A stretch of 27,258 bases of DNA from Chara braunii (taxonomy: Eukaryota; Streptophyta; Charophyceae; Charales; Characeae): contig BFEA01000127.1 of NCBI GenBank assembly GCA_003427395.1, forward strand, positions 2,891,993-2,919,250, written 5' to 3'. This document shows positions 1 to 9,723 of the stretch, piece by piece (position 1 is the stretch's first letter; each line of letters begins with the position of its first letter). A model generated the notes under the pieces. It did not search any database and was not told the DNA's origin. It was given only the letters and a program-made list of their open reading frames with translations. Both the position numbers and the translations under genes were made by a program.

Positions 1-49
<49 letters not shown>

Positions 50-68
50 ACACACACACATACACACG
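1..68. repeat. (CA)n microsatellite at window edge
   Basis: Nearly pure CA dinucleotide with two TA interruptions, fading into diverged CA-rich sequence. It starts at the first base, so its true length is unknown. Confidence 0.97.
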
Positions 69-204
69 CACTCAAACAAAAATAAGTGTGACAATGTATA
101 TTTTCATGTTCTAGCGGTAGATTCATTTGATTTTGCTTTTTTTTTTTCTTCTCATTTTTCCACCATGAAATGTTTTTGTAATTAAAAAAAAAAAGACTGA
201 CTTG

Positions 205-259
205 CCCCCCGAGACCCCCCCCTACCATCCCTGGGGGTCAACCCCCCCCCCTCCCCCCC
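205..259 (-). other. C-tract cluster, potential G-quadruplex on the minus strand
   Basis: Runs of 6, 8, 10 and 7 C (205-210, 215-222, 242-251, 253-259) lie within 55 bases. On the minus strand these are four G-tracts, enough for an intramolecular G-quadruplex. A GGGGG run at 233-237 on the plus strand could compete by pairing with them. No gene is visible beside it. Confidence 0.6.
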
Positions 260-262
260 ACA

Positions 263-2377
263 CCGGGCCCTGGCACGTTCGGACGAAGATCGTGCGTACG
301 CTCGTACGGCTGTCCGTCCGTCCATACACACGGCTCGTATGAAGACCCTCCATACGACGTACGGGGGAGGTCACAAGGGTCAGGGGTCCCCTACCCCATC
401 CCGTCCACTTGAGGAATAACGCCCAGGGAGAAAGGCATGGGACCAAGTAGTGGGCGGACCAATTCTGACCAGTAGGGGAAAAAGACCCCCCAAACATTGA
501 TCCGACATATCGGACGAGGAGTGACTCCGGAAATAGGAACATACGAGGAGGTACAGGGAAAAACCCATGACTGAATGTTGATTTCGGTCGGACGAATCAG
601 GACCAGTCGACGACAGCATACGCTGTCGAGCGCATCGGCTTCCGCCTTTTTCGCAAAGGCGAGAGCCCTCCCGGCCATGTCACACAGGAGTAAACAAAAC
701 AAAACCAAGAGACAACTTTGGAACGATAGTTAACAACCCCCGCGAACCGCCAAGATGGCCGTGGTCGCGTCGCTCCTTCGCCGCTCTAACCGGGTGCGCC
801 AGTTATACATCCCGCGGTCCCCTATGACAGAATAGGTTCCCGCGGGGCATAAACTTTCCTTTCCTAAAGGGTTGTCACCACCCTTAGGGGCGTATCCCTA
901 CCTAACTACTGACCTACGTGCGAAAGCTTTTAGATGCAATTGCAGAGGTAGGTCAGCCAAGGACGTTTGCTCGTTCGCTGTAGTATAGATTCGCTTGATC
1001 AACGTTGAGTGAACCCGAACGTCATTCGTTCTTAGGGCGCTGATCTCCTAAGTACGCAGCGGATGTCGGTCAACTAGGACGGTCTCAACCAAGCGTGAAA
1101 CTCAATATTATCCTAGTCCCTTTTACACATAGTCAAAAAAAAGTTACAATATCCACAGATAATTCCATCAAAAGAAATCGACCGTAGTTGACAGGAACAC
1201 ATCCAATCTGAAATGATAACTGGGGGAATCCAAATCTTCATTTGATACGTCCAATAACGCAAGATAAAAAACAATCCGACCGCCCTAGGTCGAATACCAC
1301 GAAACAATCAAACAACCGCCAATAAGGAGTTGACTTATTGAGAATAACAATGATGCAGCCGACAAGGTGGTTGGTCTGCCTTAGTTTCGACTTGATGAGA
1401 CGCGCTGCCAATAGTCATTCTTTTCAGCCTACCGCCAACCTAAGATTAGACACGCACACGTTCATCTCCTAACATTCCCCATATTTTTAGATGATAGTCT
1501 GCTTTGCGAATGATTCTTGATCATGGGCATTGCTTGAAGTGTTGCATGCCTCTCCGTCTAGGAAGTGGTTTGGGATACTCCTCCTCCTCGTCCGAGCACA
1601 AGACTCGGATTTCAGAAGTCGGACCATCTCCACCGAATCGGCAAGTACCCCTCCGTAGAACAGTCCACTCCGGGTCAACAATAAGGTCGGCCCCTGAAGC
1701 AACGAACCCCCGCCCCAGATGCTTCCTAGGATACAAGATGTGTCCACTGCAAGTAACTCTCAAGTATTCTTATTTCTCTTGAATTCAGGGTAACTTGGAT
1801 GAAAAGAAATCGAAACAGATAGAAAACGAGAATCATTTGGACAGGTACTGGTAGATAAGGTCGTTCGGGATAGAAAGGGTCAATCCTGGGAAAAGGTTAA
1901 GTCTGTTTGACCTTATTCTGCTTTATTTGAATCGAATTCGTTTACGACATGCACTGGATTAATATTTTCCAGAACAACGAGTCCTTTTAACAAGCAGACA
2001 GATAAAAGATAGAAAAAGGACAACCCTTTTCTTCATCTCAAATAGGCATAATCGATCTCCTTTGCAAGTATCATTCTACCTACTTGCACATCATGCAAAG
2101 AAAACAAGTTCAAAAGAAAACAATACAATTCTATACTCAAGTCACAAATTTTCATTCACATGCATGACTCACACAACTTTCCTCTACCTTTTCTCTTGAA
2201 CGTTCAAAACGACAGGGTAAAGCAAAGTGCTGGTTCACACAAGTGTGAACGAAAGCCTGAGTCATTCAACCGACTTACTGAGCTTGAGTGAAGTTTAGAT
2301 CCGACTCACTCCAGAAAGTCGAATAATATCTCAATCAAAGGAAAATGACCGCTGTAGAAAAATATGCGGCAAACAAC
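263..2377. other. Unassigned mixed-composition DNA
   Basis: No convincing gene. Several frames of 60-105 codons overlap on both strands at 222-708 and 1487-1782, as expected by chance or for short exon debris. The frame at 1521-1763 minus has an acidic patch followed by basic residues and is preceded by an acceptor-like TTGCAG, but nothing confirms an exon. Palindromic CGTACG and GTACG motifs cluster at 293-365. A spaced inverted repeat (909-956) is listed separately. Confidence 0.5.
909..956. repeat. 9-bp inverted repeat, 30-base loop
   Basis: CTGACCTAC at 909-917 is perfectly complementary to GTAGGTCAG at 948-956. A second, imperfect inverted repeat lies just upstream (CCTAAAGGGT with ACCCTTAGG, about 865-890). 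No gene or known regulatory element is attached to them. Confidence 0.55.
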
Positions 2378-2503
2378 TCATAAGTTATGGCCTTTCTCTT
2401 GAATGATGGTCCGCGCTGCCTCTTTCTCCAAGTGGCTGATCACACCAAGGTTGGGTCCAATGAGATGTATGAATGAGATAACCCTCAAAGAGGGTGTTCT
2501 CAT
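2378..2503 (-). CDS. Short reading frame with coding-like composition, 41 aa, unknown
   Basis: The frame runs from the ATG at 2503-2501 to the TGA at 2380-2378 on the minus strand. The peptide has a hydrophobic first half (VISFIHLIGPNLGVIS) followed by a charged amphipathic stretch (HLEKEAARTIIQEKG) that looks like an ordinary soluble helix. This is more protein-like than its length would suggest. A second minus-strand frame overlaps its upstream half and reads FEGYLIH in place of SLRVISF, so a frameshift or an exon boundary is possible. I do not recognise a family. It could be a last exon or a decayed gene remnant; chance cannot be excluded at this length. Confidence 0.3.
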   Translation of the reverse strand: MRTPSLRVISFIHLIGPNLGVISHLEKEAARTIIQEKGHNL

Positions 2504-2769
2504 GATCCAAACTCATGTCTCCCCACCATCCCGGACAGTCCCAACGCAGTCCCCAATGCACCATCACCACCAAGGATACTCCCCAACCAACGACAAGTCC
2601 ACACCACCTCCAATCATCATGTCCACTCGCAATAGTCACACCAACATGTTGGTCCCCATCACAAAATCAGTCTCATACCATTGCCCTAAACACCAGATTG
2701 TCCAGAATTCAAATCCGCTCGCACCGCGTGCCGCAAAAAGAATAGTGGTGACCCTGGCTGAAAATTACA

Positions 2770-3113
2770 TGTACCGCTCTCAGAGAGCGCGGTGTCCCGG
2801 CCCTCCTCCGTGTACCAAGTCCCTGCTTGGTACAGTCCCTCGCGTCGGGTCCTCAACCTGTAGACGTGTCTTGGGTTTCCGTTGCCGTTAGTGCCCAGGC
2901 CGTGCTTCGGCTCAGACCAGTCCTGGTGGCTGTGCCCTTGACAAAAGGGGTGCGCCACAGGACTTCCATTGGTCCACGCAGGCTCAGCGCCCTGCTGTAC
3001 AGCAGAGCACAACCGGCCTGTGGCCGTGGTAGCCGCCGGGTTCGCCCTGGGACGCGGAGGTGAGAAGACTGGCTCAATCTTTTCAACTGCGCGCCAAGCG
3101 CCCCTGTACAGGG
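2770..3113. other. GC-rich block with short hairpins and TGTACA palindromes
   Basis: Within about 340 bases lie the hairpin CGCTCT-CAG-AGAGCG (2775-2789), a 9-bp stem at 2811-2834, the perfect palindrome CTGCTGTACAGCAG (2992-3005) and CCCTGTACAGGG (3102-3113). The last two share the core CTGTACAG. Overlapping frames on both strands here have low-complexity Arg/Pro/Gly composition and I do not call them genes. Confidence 0.6.
2811..2834. other. Perfect 9-bp stem-loop
   Basis: TGTACCAAG (2811-2819) and CTTGGTACA (2826-2834) pair perfectly around the six-base loop TCCCTG. It sits inside the GC-rich hairpin block with no adjacent T-run, so it does not look like a bacterial-type terminator. Confidence 0.75.
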
Positions 3114-3304
3114 TTATGGGATAGGCACACGAGACAGGTCATTGTCGAAAAGAAAAAGGTTAATAAAGGGATAAAAGAAAAATAAAATGTGCAGGTGTAG
3201 AAAGAAAAGTTGAGCGTCGGAACTGCACTTAGATCGTGACCCTTGCTTTAATCTGGGATAATCTAGTGATATCGGGTCACTATACCGTTGAGTTTTTCTC
3301 TTTA

Positions 3305-3377
3305 CTTTAATTATTACTATTATTATTATTATTACAATTATTATTAATATTATTATTGTTATTACAATTATTATTAC
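3305..3377. repeat. (TTA)n interrupted microsatellite
   Basis: ATT/TTA triplets interrupted by ACAATT and TATTG. Minus-strand translation gives only Ile/Val runs. A second, similar tract lies at 3725-3771. Confidence 0.9.
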
Positions 3378-4480
3378 CGACTTACCAGTTTTCAGGCGAG
3401 GATTTCCCTTTTCTTGGGTCCCGTCACTTCGTAGGGTGGCCGACGATTCGGGTTTCGAGTTCAGGCCGTGGTGTTGTGGCCTAGGCACGCGCAACCCTTC
3501 GTATATCACCTATATCGGGTCTGCGCATCTAAGCTCCACGCGGTAGGACCCCTGTAGCTGCATTAGAGGACAGATACAGTGGGGTTTGGAAAGGTGGGTG
3601 TGTGAAAAAGAAAAGAAAAGGGATGAGGGCGAAAGTTGGGTTTTAGATTTGTGCGTGAACGCAGGGTGCTGTTCGGTCGAGGCTGCTACGCGGAGAGATT
3701 TTGAAACGCCATCCATTCCTTTCTGCAATTATTATTATTATTATTGTTATAGTTTATTGATATTATTATTTAGTTTCCCTTTTCGTTCGATTGTCTGATC
3801 CGGTTTATCTTTCAGCCTATCATTTCGTAGGAACGCCAACGGTTGGAAATCCGGGCTTGAGCTATGTTGTGCGGCCTAAGTGGGCCGATCCCTTACATAC
3901 AACATGCACCGAGCCTGTTTTGCTGAGTGTCGCGCTGTGGGACCTCAAAAGAGGAGCACCCGCGGTCGCGTTGGTAGGAGGAATATCACCCCCTGTAGAG
4001 GGTCATAAAACCCCTCCTTGCCATCAGACATGGGCACCCGGTAACTGTAGTCTGGTGTTCCCTTTTTAGAGATGAGGGTTTGCCAGATGGTATCTTGTTA
4101 TGGGACCAACGTGCTAAGCTCGGTTGTCCTGTCTGTGGTGACAGGGCCTACGACCATTGGGGTACTGGCTCTGTTTTCGTTATTATTCCTAGTCTTTTTT
4201 TTATAATTACAAAAATTAAAGGAAAGGAAAAAGGGAAGTGATTCTGAAAATTTTGTTTGTTTCCTGCTAGGACACGAGGATTCGGTCCCCTCTGAGTTCT
4301 ATAAGACAGGGGCTGATCTTGGGCTTCAAAAAAAAAAAGCATGGGTGAAGAGGGCATTGCCGCTACGCGAGTGTGAGTAGCGGTAATACGCTGAGTTGCT
4401 GATTCTCGACGGTATTCGAACTTAGCCTGACCGGCGTCCTTGCGTTCAGGGCATGCAAACTGAGCGCTGAACCTGGCTAT
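3378..4480. other. Unassigned interval including a second TTA tract
   Basis: Contains the TTA tract at 3725-3771 and short poly-T and poly-A runs (about 4194-4203, 4328-4338). One plus-strand frame, 3791-4069, is open for 92 codons and has mixed amino-acid content, but its TTG start, lack of domains and lack of extension argue against calling it. Nothing else is supported. Confidence 0.4.
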
Positions 4481-4582
4481 TGAGGGAAGAAGGAGGCACT
4501 GGCCTGGGTGGTGTGCTTTCCGGCGAGCGTCACTGTGTTAGTGACCTGGCACTGCGTTGAGGCCATTGGGTACGGTCTAGCC

Positions 4583-5107
4583 ATGGCGCTGCATGGCTAT
4601 AGGCCTGGGTACTGGTATCACCAGGCCCGTTGGAAGCCCGTGTCCGAGGAAGGGCCCTGGATCACCGTTATACTCAACTACGACGGTGGAGACGAGGTGT
4701 TACTGAAGATCAACGTGGAGGGAGCAAAAGAGGTGGAGATGCGGACCGATGGAAAGCTGCAAGACGCGATTACAGAGGCCAGAGATCGAGCGGAGAGACG
4801 GTGTAGGAGGGACGGTGTGACGGCGAGACTACGGATAACGGTGACTTACCAAGAGACAAAAACTTCGATGGACACGACAGACCTAGAGCAGGCCCACCAG
4901 GAAAGGGACTCAGGCGGGGAGAGTGAGATGAGTGAAGTAGGAGATTGGGAAACGGACCTCAGGTCCTGGAACAGACCAGGCGAGATCCAGAGGCATCATC
5001 GAGCCACGAAGCCGGAGGAAGTGGGACCCGAGGCCAGCTCTGGACAGCTGACGCCCAGAGGCTGCGGGACGGGTGAGAAGCAAAACAGGGGAAAAAGACA
5101 CGCGTAG
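4583..5107 (+). CDS. Hypothetical protein, 174 aa, globular N-terminus and charged C-terminal tail
   Basis: Start chosen at the ATG at 4583 in a GCCATGG context; the frame is open upstream to about 4484 but without another ATG. It ends at the TAG at 5105-5107. Residues 25-90 look like a small folded unit: strand ITVILNY (27-33), a YDGGDE turn, strand VLLKINV (39-45), a charged helix (about 58-75) and strand ARLRITVTYQ (81-90). Residues 91-174 are Glu/Arg/Gly/Ser-rich, probably disordered, and end in a basic KRHA. No signal peptide, membrane segment or catalytic motif is seen. A chance frame this long is unlikely but possible in a GC-rich stretch. It could be an exon of a larger gene or a transposon-borne ORF; I recognise no family. 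Confidence 0.42.
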   Translation: MALHGYRPGYWYHQARWKPVSEEGPWITVILNYDGGDEVLLKINVEGAKEVEMRTDGKLQDAITEARDRAERRCRRDGVTARLRITVTYQETKTSMDTTDLEQAHQERDSGGESEMSEVGDWETDLRSWNRPGEIQRHHRATKPEEVGPEASSGQLTPRGCGTGEKQNRGKRHA

Positions 5108-5415
5108 AGTGTGAAGAGAACAACGGGGTCGACAAGGAGGGCTCTCAGAAGTCAGCACGTGTGCAAGCCAGAGCGGCGCACTTTGATGAAAAGGGAGCGC
5201 GAGAGAATAGCCAAAGGGGGCAATGCGGGGAGGCGGTTACGGCGGTAGTGCTCAAGGGTGGGGCCAAGTGTTTGTGTGTGAAGAGAGGTCAACGAGAGAG
5301 AGAAGCGGTGCGGGTGAGCAGCACACGATCTTGCTAGAGATTGTTGACGCCTGCCGCTGCCTCCTCTCGCTCAAGGCATCTAGTGTCTATTGAGCCGCGG
5401 CGAGTTTTAATGCCG

Positions 5416-5560
5416 TGCCAGAGTGACCTGCCTCAGGAGTTTTCTTTTTTTTTGTCACTCAGCAAGTGATCAGGCAACGTATCTTCTTGTGTTTTTCGCC
5501 AGAGTGACCTGTTTCGGAACGCTTCTTGCTCACTCGCTAAGTAATTACGGTGCGAGTGCA
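5416..5560. repeat. Two-copy degenerate tandem repeat, period about 81 bp
   Basis: GCCAGAGTGACCTG occurs at 5417-5430 and again at 5498-5511. Each copy is followed by a T-rich stretch and then a related CACTC(A/G)(G)C(A/T)AAGT motif, indicating a diverged 81-bp duplication. Confidence 0.65.
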
Positions 5561-5910
5561 CGAGGGAAGTGAGTGATCGGGACGCGCGCGGTACACGGGC
5601 TACACATGGCAGCCAGGGAGAGCTAGAAGAGAGTCGATGAAAGAAGAAGACTGGGCGAGCGGGAAGGGTACGAGCTCGCTGAGTACAGTTGACGTCACCA
5701 CAGTTTTTCGCGGGACGCGAGTCATTTATCGCACCTGCTGAGAAGAATAGTGGGTCGGCTTGCTGGGCAAGCTTGGATTACAGGCATTGCCTTTGTCACT
5801 GACGAAGGGGTGAGTTCTCAAAAGAGAGGGGCGTGAACTAGCGAAATATGATGTGCACAAGCTGCTGACTCCACACCTTCACGAGGTGGTTATATGCGAG
5901 CACGGGCGAC

Positions 5911-6022
5911 ACGTAGCACGGGTAACATTGTTGCTCATACGTAGCACGGGTAACATTGCTGCTCATACATAGCAAGGGTAACATTGCTGCTTATACGTAG
6001 CACGAGTGACATCACTGTTCAT
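5911..6022. repeat. 28-bp minisatellite, 4 units
   Basis: Four head-to-tail 28-bp units starting at 5911, 5939, 5967 and 5995. Each contains the pattern ACGTAGCACGGGTAACATTG followed by CTGCTCAT. The first two differ at one base, and the last unit is the most diverged. A fifth, decayed start may follow at 6023. Confidence 0.93.
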
Positions 6023-7770
6023 ACCGATGCTAGTCGTGCATACTGACGTGCTCCGCGCATGGTAAATGCGCTCCTCCTTCAATTGAAAAACTCTCGTGAG
6101 TGATGGCAAAGCGAGATGACTTTTGTTTAGTTCTAGAGTAACTGTGCAGAACGAAACCTTAGTTGCATATGTTAGTAATAAGGGGAAATCATGTATTCCG
6201 CCATTGCAAATGACTTTTTCGAGCAAGGCCGTTCTTGATGAGAGATCAAGACGGTAAAGACACGGCATGCGTGAGCTATGGATGGATGGGGAATCTTTAG
6301 ATCGGACAATCATTGGCGCTAGACACTCAGGGAAAATAAGGGAGTTAGGCGAGTGGTAAACTCTCAGCTTAGGCTCAACGGTTGGACATGACAGTATTCG
6401 AAGGTAGTCAGACCGATTCATGACAACGAGATATAAAGTGGGTAAGAGGTTTTATGTCTGTGTGCTCTGAAATCGTAAGAGGTGTTGACATTTGCTGAGA
6501 GAAACAAGATAAATCAAGGTTCTGACTTATATCGTGTTTCTAAGTCTGACGAGTGACTTTGGTGGTATTTGTTCCCCTTCTCCTTTCACTGCATGAGATC
6601 ACGAGTGTAACTAGGACCCTAGTTTTGAGTATGCATTGCCGTACAATCTTGCATGAACATGTGTGGGCGGGCGGACACCCAAGGACATGCATTTGCTGAA
6701 GTGGTGAATGTGCAAACTCATGGCAACACGAGTATGCAGATTAGCACTCGAACGGACTAAACGGATCTGTTCTGCTAAGTGAATTGTGGGGATGAATCAC
6801 TGATTGTTTCATAATTCTATCCTCCTTGAAACAAATGGGAAGAAGGAAGTTAGCACTGAGAAAATTTTCCTATATCCTTGCTAAGTTTCTGCTTGATGGC
6901 GATTGAATAGCTCTCATCCTATTGCTCCTCTGGTCTGCATCGTTTAATTAAGAGAGAAGGGGGTTATTACAAAAGTTGTGCCAGACGGAGTGAGCTGCTC
7001 AGAAATGGTGAACCAGAACGTGCCTTTATTGCATGTCCTCCCCACCTGATTCGCAAAGCATGCCTAGTTGATTTAGGCACCAAGTTTTCACGCGTAGCGC
7101 TAGGTGGTCCGGACTGAGGTATCCGGGTAGCTTGGGCTCTGAGTTATGAGATCAAGGTTATCCTTTAGTCGGAACGCTGTCAGCGACATCCAATACAGGA
7201 TGAACAGTACCTGATGCTAGGACTGTACTGTTACTAGTCAAGTAGGAACTGTATTCGGTGATGGCTCAGGCACTAACAGGACATGATTTGCAACAACAGT
7301 GCCGTCTTCTGATTAAGGGGAGGAAGCGTGTCTACTGAAAGCAAGTCTAGTAAGAAAAGGGGGGGAATGCTCGAATCTGTTTGATCATATTTTAAATTGC
7401 TGGTCATGTTAGCTGGGCTGATGTGAAAAGTTCAGACTGTGGACATGCCCCTGAGGACTGTACGCTTATCTGTCTAGTAGTAACCCACTCTTCAGTAGTA
7501 GATTCGCATGAAGTGACCTCACCGGGAACTCAATCGTCCAAGGGCATCCCGGTGAAAACCCTCAGTTGTCACACCCAAACTCAGTGACACGTGCCAGTGC
7601 AGAAATGAGGGCGTTGAGAGCGTATTAAAAGCAAACTGCACGTTAAATTAAGGAGAGGCAGAAGATAGAGAAGGGAGCGTTGCATAAGACACTCGCACTC
7701 ACCTGAGGTATGACGAGACAAGCCCTGCAGGCGGTGAGCTAACGGAGATTCGTTGAAGTGCACCCTTTAC

Positions 7771-7891
7771 AACTCGAGCCAGACTCAATTAACTCAGACC
7801 AGATTTAGATCACTCGAACCAGATTCAGACAACTCAAACCAGAATTAGGCATACTCAAAATAAACCTAAGCAGCTTAATGTAGATTCAGAT
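7771..7891. repeat. 20-bp degenerate minisatellite, about 6 units
   Basis: Units start at 7771, 7791, 7811, 7831, 7851 and 7872. The consensus is close to AACTCRAACCAGATTCAGAC; the last two units are the most diverged. The 20-bp spacing is kept except for one 21-bp unit. No long frame crosses it. Confidence 0.85.
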
Positions 7892-8357
7892 ATCTCAGTA
7901 GAGGATTGGAAAGCCCGGTGTATAGTCAAAGGACTTAGCGCGCCTTCAGCTCACTTACGATTGGTTTCGGTGAGTACAAATGTTACTCAGCAGGTGGGCT
8001 AGTTAGCGAGTGACCGAGTGCTGATTTGACAAACACGCTGCGGTCTTCTGGACCTATTTTGAGCCCTGCGAACTCAGACCTTCACAAATTTAAGCGGTGC
8101 ACCTCCCCTGTTCTGAGGGAGAAATGTGATTATCTTTGAAGTAAAGTACTGCAGAGCATGCTTCATCATCTGTAACGAGAGTGACTCGTACCTAATGGCC
8201 GGAGTACTCAGCATTACCAGAATGTGCTGACTAAGTCCCTATGACCTCGAGCCCAGGGACAGTCCCGTGTTCTGCACGCAAGGCTTACTAAGCCGTCTGC
8301 AGTCAATCAAGTTTACTACCCTATTTAATGTTCGGACCCTGGTAAATTATAGGAGAG

Positions 8358-8603
8358 ATGAGAGAAAACGAGGTCCTACTAGTGAAGTGCAGCTCAGTAA
8401 AAGACAAAGGGGAAAAGTGGGAGGAAGAGGCCTTCTCAGATATGGAGACTCATAAACTTACTCAGAGAGGGTACGCAGTAGAGATGGCCACAGGTAAAAG
8501 GTATATTGAATACATGATTTACTTCTACGGTGGTAATGGTCGGTTGCACTGTACCAGTTCATTTATGGAAACAGTTGAACACGTCAGGCTAAGACTCGTG
8601 TAA
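8358..8603 (+). CDS. Hypothetical protein, 81 aa
   Basis: ATG at 8358 with a purine at -3; TAA at 8601-8603. The N-terminal half is charged (Lys/Glu-rich, residues 1-35). The second half reads like two beta strands around a glycine turn: KRYIEYMIYFYGGNGRLHC (47-65), then a short helix and a closing strand, VEHVRLRLV (73-81). No known motif, signal peptide or membrane segment. The Y-x-GG-turn-strand pattern loosely resembles residues 27-46 of the 174-aa protein at 4583, but the similarity is too weak to claim homology. It lies 755 bases upstream of the 193-aa frame on the same strand and may belong to one transcription unit. An overlapping frame starting at 8267 is a shadow. Confidence 0.38.
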   Translation: MRENEVLLVKCSSVKDKGEKWEEEAFSDMETHKLTQRGYAVEMATGKRYIEYMIYFYGGNGRLHCTSSFMETVEHVRLRLV

Positions 8604-8905
8604 AATAAGGAGTACTCAGACTCTCTCATCACAGTTTCCCTTGATGTCTTGGTTGAAGAAAGTTCTACTTGCCATCTGCAGTTTTCATCAAGTCAGAAAC
8701 TCATAACCATTGTGTGCTGTCAGAGTTTAACCAGCAACTCAGTTTAACAAGTGTCACGACGAAACCTGCAAACCTTTAAATTTTTGGGTGTTAGAAGACT
8801 AGCGTCCGTTGATCCCTTTTTATTCAAACAACATTCAATCAGCATCCAGGCACTACTCAGACAAACGTACAATCAAAGTTTAGTCAGCAGTCCCGGCAGC
8901 GTTCA

Positions 8906-9106
8906 AATTAGTCATCAGCAATCAGTCATCAGCAATCAATTAATCAGCAATCAGTCATCAACAATCAATTAATCAGCAATCAATTAATCAACAATCAGTC
9001 ATAAGCAATCAATTAATCAGCAATCAGTCATCAACAATCAGTCATCAGCAATCAATTAATCAGCGATCAGTTATCAACAATCAGTTCTCATCGATCTGTT
9101 CTCAGT
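8906..9106 (+). repeat. 14-15-bp tandem repeat directly upstream of the 193-aa frame
   Basis: About 14 head-to-tail units of two alternating types, AATCAGTCATCAGC and AATCAATTAATCAGC, decaying toward the right. The array ends 35 bases before the ATG at 9142. In the frame of the downstream gene the array is open from 8944 onward and would encode Ser/Gln/Asn/Ile-rich peptide (SINQQSINQQ), but it supplies no ATG. It may therefore be 5' untranslated sequence or the end of an upstream exon. Confidence 0.95.
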
Positions 9107-9141
9107 GGTCATCTAGTCAATCTGCACGGGCTAATCTACCC

Positions 9142-9723
9142 ATGAGTACAGTCGAATCCTTTCGAGTTAGCGAGTCAGTGCTGACCAATCTCAATCAGAT
9201 TTCATGCAAGGAGGCATTCCGCTATCAGTATGCTAGTGCCATTGGTTTCGGACAAGGAGATCTGTCAATCTTCGATGTCCAGACCAGTTTTGCAGATGAC
9301 ACTATCCACGATCTGAGGCCCTATCTGAAGAAGGGTAAAGACGCTCATGAGCATTTTGACGTCGTGTGGATCTCCGCCACGAGGTATCTCGAGCAGAGAG
9401 AGAGAGAAATCGATGAGAGTGGCACCAAACTGATCCGCGGCTTTGGACCCAAGCTTTATACGGACTATCCTAAGCGTTCCGTCCCTTCCCTTCTCACAGA
9501 TGGCACGGGCTGGCATGATATGGTTGGCCTGGCAAAGAGGTATATCTCTCCAGCGGTGATCGACATTGAGGCGCTGACAGAGCCAACCGAGTACCCATAC
9601 CTTAGGCGAGGAGTCTTCACAGTGGACGGGCTGCCTACGTTGTGGGAGAAGTTCTGCTCTATGGTTAACTTTCGTGTTATGTACCTCGGATGGTCATGCT
9701 CAGAGCTTGTTGGCTTCCGGTGA
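9142..9723 (+). CDS. Hypothetical protein, 193 aa, strongest coding candidate
   Basis: ATG at 9142, TGA at 9721-9723. Codon third positions are GC-enriched, and the amino-acid content is typical of a soluble globular protein, with four tryptophans (76, 124, 158, 184). No long low-complexity run, signal peptide or membrane helix is visible. A short charged helix (LEQREREIDES, 83-93) lies mid-protein, followed by Gly/Pro/Tyr-rich loops and the C-terminal segment MYLGWSCSEL (180-189). I recognise no catalytic motif and no family. The ATG context is weak (C at -3), and the frame is open upstream through a Gln/Asn/Ser repeat to 8944, so the real N-terminus may lie in another exon. The DNA after the stop is AT-richer with no further frame. 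It could be a host gene, or the only surviving ORF of a mobile element. Confidence 0.62.
   Translation: MSTVESFRVSESVLTNLNQISCKEAFRYQYASAIGFGQGDLSIFDVQTSFADDTIHDLRPYLKKGKDAHEHFDVVWISATRYLEQREREIDESGTKLIRGFGPKLYTDYPKRSVPSLLTDGTGWHDMVGLAKRYISPAVIDIEALTEPTEYPYLRRGVFTVDGLPTLWEKFCSMVNFRVMYLGWSCSELVGFR

Larger units (their letters stand above)
5108..8357. other. Non-coding interval with several tandem repeats
   Basis: About 3.2 kb of moderate GC, enriched in GAGTGA and ACTCAG words. It holds tandem repeats at 5416-5560, 5911-6022 and 7771-7891. A minus-strand frame of 152 codons (5963-6421) runs through the 28-bp repeat at its C-terminal end and shows no domain; one frame of that length is expected by chance in a window of this size. 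I call no gene here. Confidence 0.5.

Noticed and set aside
222-708. Three overlapping minus-strand frames of 79-106 codons
   Set aside because: They lie in C/T-skewed DNA, overlap each other in different frames, include the G-tract translation (poly-Gly) and show no domain.
727-1110. Fragment of large-subunit rRNA
   Set aside because: The mixed-composition texture suggested it, but no conserved rRNA block could be matched.
2400-2891. 162-codon plus-strand frame, Pro/His/Thr-rich
   Set aside because: Overlaps the more coding-like minus-strand frame at 2378-2503 and then runs into the hairpin block; composition is explained by C-rich sequence.
3114-3509. 131-codon minus-strand frame
   Set aside because: Its centre is an Ile/Val run from the TTA microsatellite; the flanks are ordinary chance sequence.
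5963-6421. 152-codon minus-strand frame
   Set aside because: About one such frame is expected by chance in this window; its end runs through a 28-bp tandem repeat and no motif is seen.
8906-9106. CRISPR array
   Set aside because: Units are 14-15 bp, directly adjacent and without unique spacers, so it is a plain tandem repeat.
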